Under the pieces are notes generated by a model. It worked only from the letters and a program-made list of their open reading frames with translations. It searched no databases and was not told the DNA's origin. From Solirubrobacteraceae bacterium (GTDB lineage: Bacteria > Actinomycetota > Thermoleophilia > Solirubrobacterales > Solirubrobacteraceae), in contig JADGPP010000007.1 in the NCBI GenBank assembly GCA_017882375.1, forward strand, positions 1 through 64,000: a DNA stretch of 64,000 bases, read 5' to 3'. The translations under genes were made by a program, and so were the position numbers. This document shows, in pieces, positions 17,368-26,303 of this stretch; the stretch's first letter is position 1, and each line of letters opens with the position of its first letter.

Positions 17368-19488
17368 TCACGCGAGTTGACGCGCTTTGAGGAGGATCGA
17401 ACGGTTGAGTTCTTCGATGTTGATCCGCTCGCCCTTGCCAACCAGCCTTAAGACGTCGCTGATGAGTTCGTCGTGGGGGCTCAGCCGCGCTGTCCGTTCG
17501 AGCAGGCGCAGGGCGTCCGCTCGATCGCCGCGTGCGGAGGCGATCGCCCCGCGCTCGAGCGTCGCATAGGCGTCACCCGGGTCGCGATCCAGCGCCAGCG
17601 AGAACTCGCGATCGGCCCGCGCGAGGTCGCCGAAGCGCAGGGCGATACTGCCCGCCAGCAGGTACGGCTCGTCGCTGAGCGGGTTCAGGCGCGCTGCGTC
17701 ATTCAGGTCGCCGAAGGCCCTGCGCGGCGCCGTCGGCCAGATTCGTGCGGCGTTCTGCAGCTGCAGCTGGCTCAGCCACGGAGCGACGAGCGAGGCCGCC
17801 CCGGCGAGCGCCAGTGCCACCCCCGAGGCGAGCGCCAGGCGGCGAAGCGCCGGTCCGCTGAGCGACCGCCGCGTCCTGTCGCTCGCCCGCCGCAGCCCGG
17901 ACGTCCTGGCACTCGCGCCGCTGACGGGCTCGTCCTGATGCCAACGGGCGGCGGGCGCCCTGCGCGGCGCGAGCGCGCAGGCGAGACCCAGCAGCGCGAA
18001 GGCCGGCGCGCCGAGCCCCGCGAACTCCCAGAACCAATCGAAGGAGCCGTGCACCGCCCAGTAGGTAAAGCCGGACAGCGCCGCGGCGGCGACCGCGGCC
18101 CCCAGCGGGTCGCCTCGGCGGCCGATCGACGACAGAGCGGCCCGCCCGCCCGCCAGCAGCGCGGCACCCAGCCCGATCAGCGCGAGCAACACGCCCACGA
18201 TGCCCGTCTGCGACAGGGTGCGCAGCTCGACGCTGTGTGGGTAGTGAGGCGTCTCTTGCACGTGACCGCGCGCGAGGTACTGCTGCGCGAAGTTGTCGGC
18301 GCCGATGCCCACGAGCGGGTGGGCGACGAATTCATCGAGCGCAACCCTGTAGAAGTCGTATCGGCCGCTGCCCAGCCCGCTGACCAAGCGGTTGACGTTC
18401 TTGTCATTCGCTTCGTAGCCGCCCTTGAAGGTGTGCCAGCCGTGTTCGACGCGCGCGAGCGGATCGCCCGCGGCCACCCAGCCGCCCGCGAGCACCGCGA
18501 CGAGCGTTGCCACCGCGACCGCGCCGATCGTCCGCCGCAGGTGACCGCGAGCGGCCTCGTCGATCACCCCGCGGCTCTCGATCGCCGCGCCGAGCGCGAC
18601 GAGCAGCCCGACCAGCAGCGCCGCCACGAGAATCGCCGCGGTGGCGCTGTGCAGCGCCGCGTGCAGGTTGCCACCGTGCGACAGGCGATCGCCCACGTGG
18701 AGCACCGTGGGCGTCGTCACGCCGACCCCGAGGGCGACCGGCAGGAACACCACGAACGTCCGCACGCGCCCTGGGAGAAGGGCGAACACGAGGATCACCA
18801 TGACGACGGTTGCGAACAGCGAGCCGCGGCTCTGACTGAGCAGGGCGAGGTCGGCGAGTAGCACAGTCCCACCGCCGAACAGCCCGCGCAGCGCCCAATG
18901 GAGACGTCCGCCGGCGGACAGCAGGAGGGCCGGCCAGAGCACCATGCACCAGACGGCCGCGCAGGCGTTTTCGTAGTCGGCGGGGTATTTCAGGCGGCCT
19001 TCGCTGAACAGCGCCGCGGGGTGTGCGGCGCTGTCGACGTGCACGAGAACGAACACCGCCAGGGCGATCATCGCGAGCGTCCAGGCGCCCAGCAGCAGCG
19101 CAGCGCTCGCGCCGCGCTGCTGCCACAGTGCGAACAGCGCGAACACGAACAGGTAGACGAGCGTCCGGTTGGCGCCTTCCCACGCGTCCCCCGGCACCTG
19201 CGCCCAGAGGATCGAGAGGTAGCTGAGCGCGGTGTAGAGCGCCAGGCAGAGCAGCGCGACGCGCACCGCGGTTGGGACCTCGCGCAGGCGCAGCGGCAGG
19301 GCGGCCAGCGCGATCGCCAGCAGCGCGAGCAGGATCAGCCCGCCGGGCGCCCAATGGGTGAGCGGATAGCCCGCATCGCTGCCCGCCCAGATCACGAAAA
19401 GTGCAAGTGCTCCGAGCGCTCCGAGCGCGATCGGAGCCTGGCGCAGGGTATCCCTCAGCTTCGCTATCGGCCCTGCGTCAAATGGCAT
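17368..19488 (-). CDS. O-antigen ligase/Wzy-type polymerase with TPR tail
   Basis: 706 residues. About 12 hydrophobic helices carry the Wzy_C-type signature around the large periplasmic loop (GSGRYDFYRVALDEFVAHPLVGIGADNFAQQYL...HYPHSVELRTLSQTGIVG). The C-terminal part (about 565-706) holds TPR-like repeats (LAGSIALRFGDLARADREFSLALDRDPGDAYATLERGAIASARGD). It is likely to polymerise or ligate lipid-linked repeats at the outer face of the membrane. It is one of three members of this family in the window (also 29592 and 62161), suggesting more than one product or separate polymerase and ligase roles. Confidence 0.9.
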   Translation of the reverse strand: MPFDAGPIAKLRDTLRQAPIALGALGALALFVIWAGSDAGYPLTHWAPGGLILLALLAIALAALPLRLREVPTAVRVALLCLALYTALSYLSILWAQVPGDAWEGANRTLVYLFVFALFALWQQRGASAALLLGAWTLAMIALAVFVLVHVDSAAHPAALFSEGRLKYPADYENACAAVWCMVLWPALLLSAGGRLHWALRGLFGGGTVLLADLALLSQSRGSLFATVVMVILVFALLPGRVRTFVVFLPVALGVGVTTPTVLHVGDRLSHGGNLHAALHSATAAILVAALLVGLLVALGAAIESRGVIDEAARGHLRRTIGAVAVATLVAVLAGGWVAAGDPLARVEHGWHTFKGGYEANDKNVNRLVSGLGSGRYDFYRVALDEFVAHPLVGIGADNFAQQYLARGHVQETPHYPHSVELRTLSQTGIVGVLLALIGLGAALLAGGRAALSSIGRRGDPLGAAVAAAALSGFTYWAVHGSFDWFWEFAGLGAPAFALLGLACALAPRRAPAARWHQDEPVSGASARTSGLRRASDRTRRSLSGPALRRLALASGVALALAGAASLVAPWLSQLQLQNAARIWPTAPRRAFGDLNDAARLNPLSDEPYLLAGSIALRFGDLARADREFSLALDRDPGDAYATLERGAIASARGDRADALRLLERTARLSPHDELISDVLRLVGKGERINIEELNRSILLKARQLA

Positions 19489-19573
19489 CTCAGTTGAGAC
19501 TATCGGCGGCGTCGCCCGCCAAAGTGAGCCGGCGCCGAGCCCAAGGTCTGGCGCGAGCCCTACGCTACGGACG

Positions 19574-19735
19574 ATGGTCGAACGCCGCTGGATCCCGCTG
19601 GAAGAGCTCGCAGGCCGCCAGGCCGAGTGGCGCCGGTTGGCGGCCGAGAGTGAGTTCCCGACGGCCCTTCCAGACCCCGCGTGGGTGCTTGCGTGGTGGG
19701 AGCGCCCACCCGCGGCGACGACCAGTCCGGGCTAG
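19574..19735 (+). pseudogene. N-terminal remnant of a CelD/FemAB-type acetyltransferase
   Basis: A 53-residue ORF (MVERRWIPLEELAG...) whose later part, EWRRLAAESEFPTALPDPAWVLAWWE, looks like the start of the CelD/BcsL-type GNAT proteins found in polysaccharide loci. It then ends in a stop without the acetyltransferase core. It lies directly before the deacetylase gene and has no downstream continuation in any frame that I could see. It is probably the stump of a deleted gene. Confidence 0.5.
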
Positions 19736-19765
19736 CGGCGGTCGCAGGAGGCGAGCCTCGAGACG

Positions 19766-20530
19766 ATGCGAACGCTCATGTATCACGACGTAGCGCCGCG
19801 CGCGCAGCGCGAGGCGGTCGGCTTCCCAGGACCGCTCGCGGCGCGCTACAAGCTCGAGCCGGACGCCTTCGAGGCGCACCTCGACGCGCTCGCCGCGACC
19901 GGGCTGCTCGTGCGACCGCTCGACGCCGACGAAGCAGCCCCCGCCACGGCGGTGACCTTTGACGATGGCGGCGCCTCGGCGCCGCTCGCCGCCGCGGCGC
20001 TCGAGCGCCGCGGCTGGCGCGGGCACTTCTTCGTCACCTCTGGGCGCATCGGGACGCCCGGCTTCCTGTCGGCCGACGAGCTGGCGGAGCTCGCTCGACG
20101 CGGGCACCTGATCGGCAGCCACTCGCACACGCATCCGACCTACATGGGCCGGCTCACGCGCGCCGAGCTCGACGAGGAGTGGGCGCGCAGCCGGGCCACG
20201 ATCGGCGAGCTCCTCGGCTCGGCGCCGCGCACGGCGTCGGTGCCCGGCGGCTACCTGTCGGCGGCCGTCATCGCGTCCGCCGCCGCGGCCGGATATGAGC
20301 TGCTCTTCACATCGGAGCCCACCTCGCGCGTCTCTCACCGTGAGCTCATCGTGCGCGGCCGCTACACGATCTGGGCGACGACACCCGCCCGTGTCGCGGC
20401 CTCCTACGCGGAGGGCCGGCGCCTGGCATGCGGACGCCTGTGGCTGGAGTGGAATGCGAAGAAGCTCGCCAAGAGCGCCAGCCCGGCCGCCTACCAGGTG
20501 CTGCGCCGCATACGCGCACGCGGCTCCTGA
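19766..20530 (+). CDS. polysaccharide deacetylase (CE4/NodB fold)
   Basis: 254 residues. NodB motifs: MYHDV (motif-like start), TFDDGG with D66-D67, and HSHTH with H119 and H123 as zinc ligands, then VPGGYLS in place of the usual RxPxG motif. No signal peptide is visible, so it may act on lipid-linked or nucleotide-sugar intermediates in the cytoplasm, or its substrate may lie at the membrane. The second deacetylase is at 22934. Together with the ATP-grasp gene downstream, free amino groups on the glycan are a plausible outcome. Confidence 0.88.
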   Translation: MRTLMYHDVAPRAQREAVGFPGPLAARYKLEPDAFEAHLDALAATGLLVRPLDADEAAPATAVTFDDGGASAPLAAAALERRGWRGHFFVTSGRIGTPGFLSADELAELARRGHLIGSHSHTHPTYMGRLTRAELDEEWARSRATIGELLGSAPRTASVPGGYLSAAVIASAAAAGYELLFTSEPTSRVSHRELIVRGRYTIWATTPARVAASYAEGRRLACGRLWLEWNAKKLAKSASPAAYQVLRRIRARGS

Positions 20531-20579
20531 GGAGCCGGGCACGCCCGCATGGCGGCTTGCCCGGGACGCCCCGGGGGCT

Positions 20580-21737
20580 TCAGCGAGCCGCGGCGAGGTA
20601 CTCGGCGAGCCGCGCCGAGGCTACCTCGAGCGTCCCGCCGCGCGCCCGCTCCAGCCCAGCGTCGATCAGCTCGGTGCGCAGCCGCGGCTCGGCGGCGATT
20701 CGCTCGAGCGCAGCGACCGCCGCGGGGGCATCGTCGGGCCCGACGAGCAGCGCCGCACCTCCGGCCGCCGCGGGCACGCCCCCGACCGCCGTGGCGACCG
20801 TCGGCAGGCCCGAGGCGAAGGCCTCGACAAGCACCTGCGGGAATCCCTCCGTCCAGGAGACATGCAGAAAGGCGTGGCTCGTGCGGTACAGGTCGAGCAG
20901 GCCGCCGTCGATCGGCACGTAGCCGAGCAGCTCGACGCGCCCGAGCAGCCCGAGCTCGCCGAGGCGCTCCTGCAGCCGCGCGCGCAACGGGCCATCGCCG
21001 CACACGAGCAGCCGCCAGCTGCGCGGGCCTTGCAGCAGGCGAGCCATGATGTCCGCGAGCAGCAGCGGGTTCTTCTCGGCGTCGAGCCGTCCGACCGTCA
21101 GCAGCGTCAGCTCTCCACCGTAGTCGCGCGCGGCGACGGCCGCAGCCGCGGCGTCGAGGTCCCGCTCGGAGACCAGCGAGACGGTCGTCGCGAGGACGCT
21201 GCGCGCGTGGCCGTCGCGATACTTGCGCTCCAGCTCGGGACCGACGACGACGACCGCGTAGCGGCGCGCGAGCAGCCTCCAGATCCCCTCCAGCACATCG
21301 GCGCTCCAGTGCATCCAGCGTCGATCGGGGCGGCGACTGCGCACGTACAGGGGCATGTCCTGGCGCACCCCCAACACGAGTCGCCGGCGGCGCAACGCGG
21401 TGAGCAGCGCGAGCAGCACCGAATGGGGATAGGGGCCGAGCACCCACACCGTGTCCACCTCGTCGAGCAGTCTCCAGAAGCGCGCGACGGACACGAGCAG
21501 CGAGCGCGCCACCGACCATGGATGCCCGAGGCTCTCGTAGTGCGGCAGCCCGACGAGCTCGGTCTGCTCGTGCAGCGGGTAGTGCGATCTCCCCGGCTTG
21601 GGGTCGAAGCGGCCGACCAGCACGAGGCGATCGACATGCTCGCGCAGCGCCTCGAGGAAGACGACGAACGCGCGCTGTCCGTAGCGACGCACGCCGTCGG
21701 AGCAGTACTCGTAGTCGGTGTAGACGGCCAGCCGCAC
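20580..21737 (-). CDS. glycosyltransferase family 4 (GT-B)
   Basis: 385 residues. The C-terminal nucleotide-binding half is typical: TVGRLDAEKNPLLLADIMARL, VCGDGPLRARLQERL, VELLGYVP and the EGFPQVLVEAFASGLPTVAT segment with the conserved Glu-x7-Glu. The start is GTG at 21737, two bases after the stop of the GT2 gene, so the two are translationally coupled and probably act in succession. Donor and acceptor cannot be predicted. Confidence 0.9.
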   Translation of the reverse strand: MRLAVYTDYEYCSDGVRRYGQRAFVVFLEALREHVDRLVLVGRFDPKPGRSHYPLHEQTELVGLPHYESLGHPWSVARSLLVSVARFWRLLDEVDTVWVLGPYPHSVLLALLTALRRRRLVLGVRQDMPLYVRSRRPDRRWMHWSADVLEGIWRLLARRYAVVVVGPELERKYRDGHARSVLATTVSLVSERDLDAAAAAVAARDYGGELTLLTVGRLDAEKNPLLLADIMARLLQGPRSWRLLVCGDGPLRARLQERLGELGLLGRVELLGYVPIDGGLLDLYRTSHAFLHVSWTEGFPQVLVEAFASGLPTVATAVGGVPAAAGGAALLVGPDDAPAAVAALERIAAEPRLRTELIDAGLERARGGTLEVASARLAEYLAAAR

Positions 21738-21739
21738 CG

Positions 21740-22873
21740 TCAGGCGTCCTCGCCATGCAGCGAGGGCGCGTATACGCCGGCGATGGCTGCCGCCTCGTCG
21801 GTCGGCGGGATGCCGCGCACGAGGCTCGCGAAGCCCGCCGCCGGCGGGCCGAAGCGACACATGCCGGCGAGCGTTCCGAAGCCCCAGCCGAAGTGCATGA
21901 TGGGCAGCACCGCCAGCAGCAGACCCCCCTCGGCGCGCCGGCCCGGGCGCGCCGCGGTGCTCAGGCCCGTGCCGGCCACGGCCAGCAGGTAGACGAGCAC
22001 GGCGAGGCGCGCGGGCGCGCGCAGCGGGCGCGGAGCGAGCAACGCCGCGATCAGCGCGAGCGCCAGCGCGGGAGCGATCAGATGCGAGCGGCGCATGCTC
22101 CCCGGGTGGCGTCGGAAGGTCTGCGCGCGGTAGTAGCCGTAGCGGTAGTACTGGCGGGCCAGTCCCTTCAGCGAGTCGCGCGGAACGTAGTAGCCGGCCA
22201 TCTCCGGCAGGCACACCAGGCGCGCGCCCTGTGCGAGAAAGCGCGAGGCCATCTCGGAGTCCTGGTTGATCGGCCAGCGCTCGTCCCAGCCGCCCGCGTC
22301 GAGCACTCGCCCCCGCCGCCACACGCCGCCGAACACGCCCGTGTCGAGGTCGCGCTCCTCGGCCCCGTCGAGCACGTCGTCCCACTTGCGCGAGCCGCCG
22401 CGGCCCAGCCAGGACGCGAGCGCCATCCCGACCGCGCGCGAGATCGCGCCGACCGGGCGGGGTACGGCCGGACCGCTGACCCACTCTGTGTCGCCGCGCC
22501 GCAGACGCTCCACGCCTGCGGCCAGATAGCGATCGGCGTAATAGGTGTGCGCGTCCATCCGCGCGACGAACTCGCCGCGGGCCTCGCGCAGGCACACGTT
22601 GAGACCGCTCGCGGTGCGCCGCCGCGGGTTGTCGAGCACGCGGATGCGCGGATCGCTCGCCGCGAGCTCGAGCAGGATCTCCCGCGTGCGGTCCTCCGAG
22701 CGCCCGTCCGCGAACAGCAGCTCGAACTGCCCGTCGAAGCGCTGGGCCTGCATCGCGGCGACCGTCTCGCGGATGTGGCGCTCCTCGTTGAAGACGGGCA
22801 CGAGCACGCTGAGGTCCACGCGCTCGTCGGAGCGTGGCGGCGCAGCCGGACTGGATGTCGGGAGAGCGTCCAC
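21740..22873 (-). CDS. membrane glycosyltransferase family 2 (ExoA-like)
   Basis: 377 residues. The GT-A domain (about 20-250) shows SVLVPVFNEERHI, FADGRSEDRT, a DxD-like RMDAHTYY, and a later acidic motif WPINQDSEMASRF. The C-terminal part has about four membrane helices. The architecture is like ExoA of succinoglycan synthesis, which adds a sugar to the lipid-linked chain. It is the first gene of a two-gene minus-strand unit, divergent from a deacetylase. Confidence 0.9.
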   Translation of the reverse strand: MDALPTSSPAAPPRSDERVDLSVLVPVFNEERHIRETVAAMQAQRFDGQFELLFADGRSEDRTREILLELAASDPRIRVLDNPRRRTASGLNVCLREARGEFVARMDAHTYYADRYLAAGVERLRRGDTEWVSGPAVPRPVGAISRAVGMALASWLGRGGSRKWDDVLDGAEERDLDTGVFGGVWRRGRVLDAGGWDERWPINQDSEMASRFLAQGARLVCLPEMAGYYVPRDSLKGLARQYYRYGYYRAQTFRRHPGSMRRSHLIAPALALALIAALLAPRPLRAPARLAVLVYLLAVAGTGLSTAARPGRRAEGGLLLAVLPIMHFGWGFGTLAGMCRFGPPAAGFASLVRGIPPTDEAAAIAGVYAPSLHGEDA

Positions 22874-22933
22874 GCTCGTTCATTATGCTGTGGGCTCCTT
22901 GAGAACACCGGATCCGGCTTGAGGTGAGAACCC

Positions 22934-23698
22934 GTGACCAACGCGATCGTCCTCTGCTATCACGCGCTCAGCCCGACATGGGACGCCGACCTCTCGACGA
23001 CGCCCGAGCGCTTCGAGGAGCAGGTCGCGATGCTGGTGCGGCGCGGCTATCGAGGAGTGACGTTCAGCGAAGCGGTGCGCGCCGAGCCTGGCGACAGGAC
23101 ACTCGCAGTCACCTTCGACGACGCGTATCGCTCGGTGCTGGAGCTCGCGCGGCCGATCCTCGATCGCTTCGAGCTCCCGGCGACAGTGTTCGCGCCGACC
23201 GCCGGCATCGACGCCGCGAGACCGCTGAACTGGCCGGGTATCGACCACTGGCACCGCGGGCCGCACGAGACGGAGCTGACGCCGATGTCGTGGGACGAGC
23301 TGCGCATGCTTGCGACCGCCGGCTGGGAGATCGGCTCGCATACGGTCACGCACCCGCGTCTCACGCAGCTCGACGACGCAACGCTGAGCGACGAGCTGAC
23401 GCGCTCGAAAGCCGCCTGTGAGCAGCAGCTCGGGAGCCCGTGCACATCGCTGGCCTATCCGTATGGGGACTTCGACGCACGAGTCGTCGCGGCCACGGCC
23501 GGTGCGGGCTACGGCGCGGCTGCCACCCTCCCGCGGCGGCTGAGCCCGGCCGGAGCGCTTCAGTGGCCCCGGATCGGCGTCTACCGGGCGGACGACGAGC
23601 GTCGCTTCCGCGTGAAGGTCTCGCCGACGGTCCGGCGCCTGCGCCGCTCGGCGCTGTGGCACGCGCTCGAGGCGTCGCGCGGCCTGCTGCGACGCTAG
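22934..23698 (+). CDS. polysaccharide deacetylase (CE4/NodB fold)
   Basis: 254 residues with GTG start. Motifs: CYHALSP, TFDDAY with D62-D63, SHTVTH with H136 and H140 as zinc ligands, and LAYPYGDFD as motif 3. There is no signal peptide. It is similar in length but not closely similar in sequence to the deacetylase at 19766; the DD-H-H metal set is complete in both. It probably removes acetyl groups from amino sugars of the polymer or its precursor. The ATP-grasp/flavoprotein fusion follows on the same strand. Confidence 0.9.
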   Translation: MTNAIVLCYHALSPTWDADLSTTPERFEEQVAMLVRRGYRGVTFSEAVRAEPGDRTLAVTFDDAYRSVLELARPILDRFELPATVFAPTAGIDAARPLNWPGIDHWHRGPHETELTPMSWDELRMLATAGWEIGSHTVTHPRLTQLDDATLSDELTRSKAACEQQLGSPCTSLAYPYGDFDARVVAATAGAGYGAAATLPRRLSPAGALQWPRIGVYRADDERRFRVKVSPTVRRLRRSALWHALEASRGLLRR

Positions 23699-23731
23699 CT
23701 CGGAGCACCGAGAGACGCGCCGATTGCGAAG

Positions 23732-26266
23732 GTGGAGCGGTTAAGCTTTGTACCGGCCGGTCGATGCAGTGCGAGAACGGAGATGCTGGCGACGAACGCA
23801 ACAGCGAGCGTGTTGATAACCGATGCCCGGGAGCGGGCGGTCGTCGGGGCTATCCGAGCGCTCGACGCCGCCGGTTACAGGGTGGCGACGACAGGGGATG
23901 CCCGACTGTCTCCGGGGGCATGGTCGCGATCTTGCAGCGAGCACCATCGGGTGTCGTCCCCGAGCGAGGACGGCGAGGCGTTCGTCGGGCAGCTGGAGGC
24001 GATCGTGCAAGACGGCGACTACGCCGCGCTCGTGATCGGCAGCGACGCTTCGCTGCTGGCGATCTCCGAGCATCGCGAGCGGCTGGAGCGGCACGTCCGG
24101 ATCGGCCTGCCCAGCCGCGACGCCGTGCGCGCCGCGCTCAGCAAGGTGGAGCTGGCGCGGGCCGCCGAGGCGGTCGGCTTTGGCACCCCGCGCACGAGGC
24201 TGTGCGAGAGCCGCGAGCAGGCGCGACAGGCCGCTCGCGAGCTCGGCTTTCCGGTCATCGCGAAGTCGGCCTCGACCCTCGTGGCGCGGGGCGAGGCGAC
24301 GGTGCGACCGGATAGTCGCCTGATCGCGGACGAGCCGGCACTCGGCGCGTGGCTGGAGCAGCCCGGGCCGTGGCTGATCCAGCATCGCGAGCGCGGCGAG
24401 GTGTACTCCTGCGCGGGTGTCATGGCTGACGAGGGGCTCGTCGGCTTCGCGCTCGCCCGATACCTGCGCACGTGGCCGCCGCAGGCCGGCAACGCGTCCT
24501 TCGCGGAAACCGTCGCTCCACCCCGCGATCTGCGCGAGTCCGTCTCAGCGCTGCTCGATCTGATGGCTTGGCGTGGGATCTTCGAGCTCGAGCTGATGAG
24601 CTCCGCGGACGGTGGCTTCGTGGCGATCGACCTGAACCCGCGGGTGTACGGCTCGCTTGCGCTCAGCGTGCGGGCAGGCGCCTCGCTGCCGGCGCTGTGG
24701 TGCGATGTGCTGCTCGGCCGCTCGGTTCTGCCAAGGCTCGCCCGTCCAGGGCTCTGCTATCGCTGGGAGGAGGGCGAGGCGCGCAACCTTGCGGCGCTCG
24801 CGCGGCGCGGAGCGTGGCGAGCGGCGCTCGCGGTGCTACGCCCGCGCCGCGGCTGCACGCACGCCGAGTTCTCGATTCGCGATCCTGGCCCGATCGCCGC
24901 GCGAGCGCTTCTGACGGCGCGAAAGACACTCGCGCGCAGCGGCGGCGGCGAGCGTGCCTCCGGCGGCACACGAGGCTTTCGGCGCGCGTCGGCTGCAACG
25001 GCCGGACCGACCCCTACCAACAGATCGGAGCAGCAAATGCCACAAGCCCACAGTCGTGCAAATGGAGCAGGCGGATCGACGCATCCGGTCGCGATCGTCG
25101 GCGCCGGGCCGTATGGACTCGCGGTGGGCGCACACCTGCGCGATGCGGGCGTGGCTGTGCGGCAGTTCGGGCGGACCATGTCCTACTGGCGCGAGCAGAT
25201 GCCGAGTGAGATGCTGCTGCGCTCGTCGCTCAAGGCGTCGTCGATCTCCGATCCAAATCGGGCATTGCGACTCGAGCGCTACGCTGAGGAGAGCGGACGT
25301 CCGGTCGGCCGTCCGATTGAGCTATCGCGGTTCGTCGAGTACGGCGAGTGGTTTCAGCACATCACTGCACCCGACCTCGACGAGCGCTCCGTCGCCCGCG
25401 TCGAGCGCAACGAGGACGGCTTTACGCTCACCCTCGAGGACGACGAGCAGCTGCGCGCCAGCCGCGTCGTTGTGGCCGCCGGACTGTTCCCCTTCGCGCG
25501 CCGGCCGCCGGTCTTCGACGCGCTGCCGCCGACGAGCGTCTCGCACGCCTCCGAGTACGCCGACCTGAGCGTCTTCTCCGGCGCGAGCGTGGCGGTCATC
25601 GGATGCGGACAGAGTGCGCTCGAGTCGGCCGCCCTGCTCAGCGAGCACGGCGCCAAGGTTGAGGTTCTCGCGCGCGCCGAGGAAGTCTATTGGCTCGGCT
25701 GGAACCCGAACGGGGACGTTCCCGCTCGCCTGCGTTGGCCCAAACCGCCAACCGACGTGGGCGGCCGGGTCACGGGTTGGATCGCCTCCACGCCGGGCGG
25801 CTTTCGCCTGATCCCCTCGGCGCGCGCGAAGGAGATCGTCCAGTTCCGTTGCCTCCGTCCGGCCGGGGCCGGCTGGCTGCGGCCGCGACTCACCGAGGTC
25901 ACGCTGTCGCTCGGGCGAGCCGTCCTCGCGGCCGAGCAGGCCGGCGAGCAGGTCGTGCTGACGCTCGACGACGGCACGCAGCGCAACGTCGATCACGTGT
26001 TTCTCGGCACCGGATACGACGTCGACGTGCGCCGCTACCCGTTCCTGGCAGCCGAGCTGAGCGGCGAACTGGAGCTGTCCGACGGGCTGCCGATCCTGCG
26101 CCCCGGTCTGGAGTCCTCGATCCCCGGCCTGCACTTCGTGGGCGCCCCGGCGACCGGCTCCTTCGGGCCGATCATGCGCTTCGTGGTGGGCACGTGGTAC
26201 GCGGCGCCGGCCGTCACGCGAAGGGTGCTCGGACAGCGCCAGCCGCTGCTCAGCCAGTCCTACTGA
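23732..26266 (+). CDS. ATP-grasp ligase fused to FAD/NAD(P)-dependent oxidoreductase
   Basis: One continuous 844-residue frame with two enzymes. Residues about 18-400 are an ATP-grasp protein: a preATP domain (SVLITDARERAVVGAIRALDAAGY), a central FPVIAKSAST strand with the ATP Lys, and FELELMSSADGGFVAIDLNPRVYGS with the metal-binding Glu/Asn. A Gly/Arg-rich linker (about 401-435) leads to a flavin-monooxygenase-like protein (VAIVGAGPYGLAVGAHL, VAVIGCGQSALESA, FLGTGYD). An ATG at 25037 preceded by GGAG could start the second part separately, but no stop separates the halves. The start at 23732 is GTG; an ATG at 23783 is an alternative. Ligation of an amino acid to an aminosugar or uronate, with N-oxidation, is possible but unproven. 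Confidence 0.8.
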   Translation: MERLSFVPAGRCSARTEMLATNATASVLITDARERAVVGAIRALDAAGYRVATTGDARLSPGAWSRSCSEHHRVSSPSEDGEAFVGQLEAIVQDGDYAALVIGSDASLLAISEHRERLERHVRIGLPSRDAVRAALSKVELARAAEAVGFGTPRTRLCESREQARQAARELGFPVIAKSASTLVARGEATVRPDSRLIADEPALGAWLEQPGPWLIQHRERGEVYSCAGVMADEGLVGFALARYLRTWPPQAGNASFAETVAPPRDLRESVSALLDLMAWRGIFELELMSSADGGFVAIDLNPRVYGSLALSVRAGASLPALWCDVLLGRSVLPRLARPGLCYRWEEGEARNLAALARRGAWRAALAVLRPRRGCTHAEFSIRDPGPIAARALLTARKTLARSGGGERASGGTRGFRRASAATAGPTPTNRSEQQMPQAHSRANGAGGSTHPVAIVGAGPYGLAVGAHLRDAGVAVRQFGRTMSYWREQMPSEMLLRSSLKASSISDPNRALRLERYAEESGRPVGRPIELSRFVEYGEWFQHITAPDLDERSVARVERNEDGFTLTLEDDEQLRASRVVVAAGLFPFARRPPVFDALPPTSVSHASEYADLSVFSGASVAVIGCGQSALESAALLSEHGAKVEVLARAEEVYWLGWNPNGDVPARLRWPKPPTDVGGRVTGWIASTPGGFRLIPSARAKEIVQFRCLRPAGAGWLRPRLTEVTLSLGRAVLAAEQAGEQVVLTLDDGTQRNVDHVFLGTGYDVDVRRYPFLAAELSGELELSDGLPILRPGLESSIPGLHFVGAPATGSFGPIMRFVVGTWYAAPAVTRRVLGQRQPLLSQSY

Positions 26267-26303
26267 GTCCTGGGCAACCGAGTCGGTCTGGCTGCGTCCG
26301 AGC

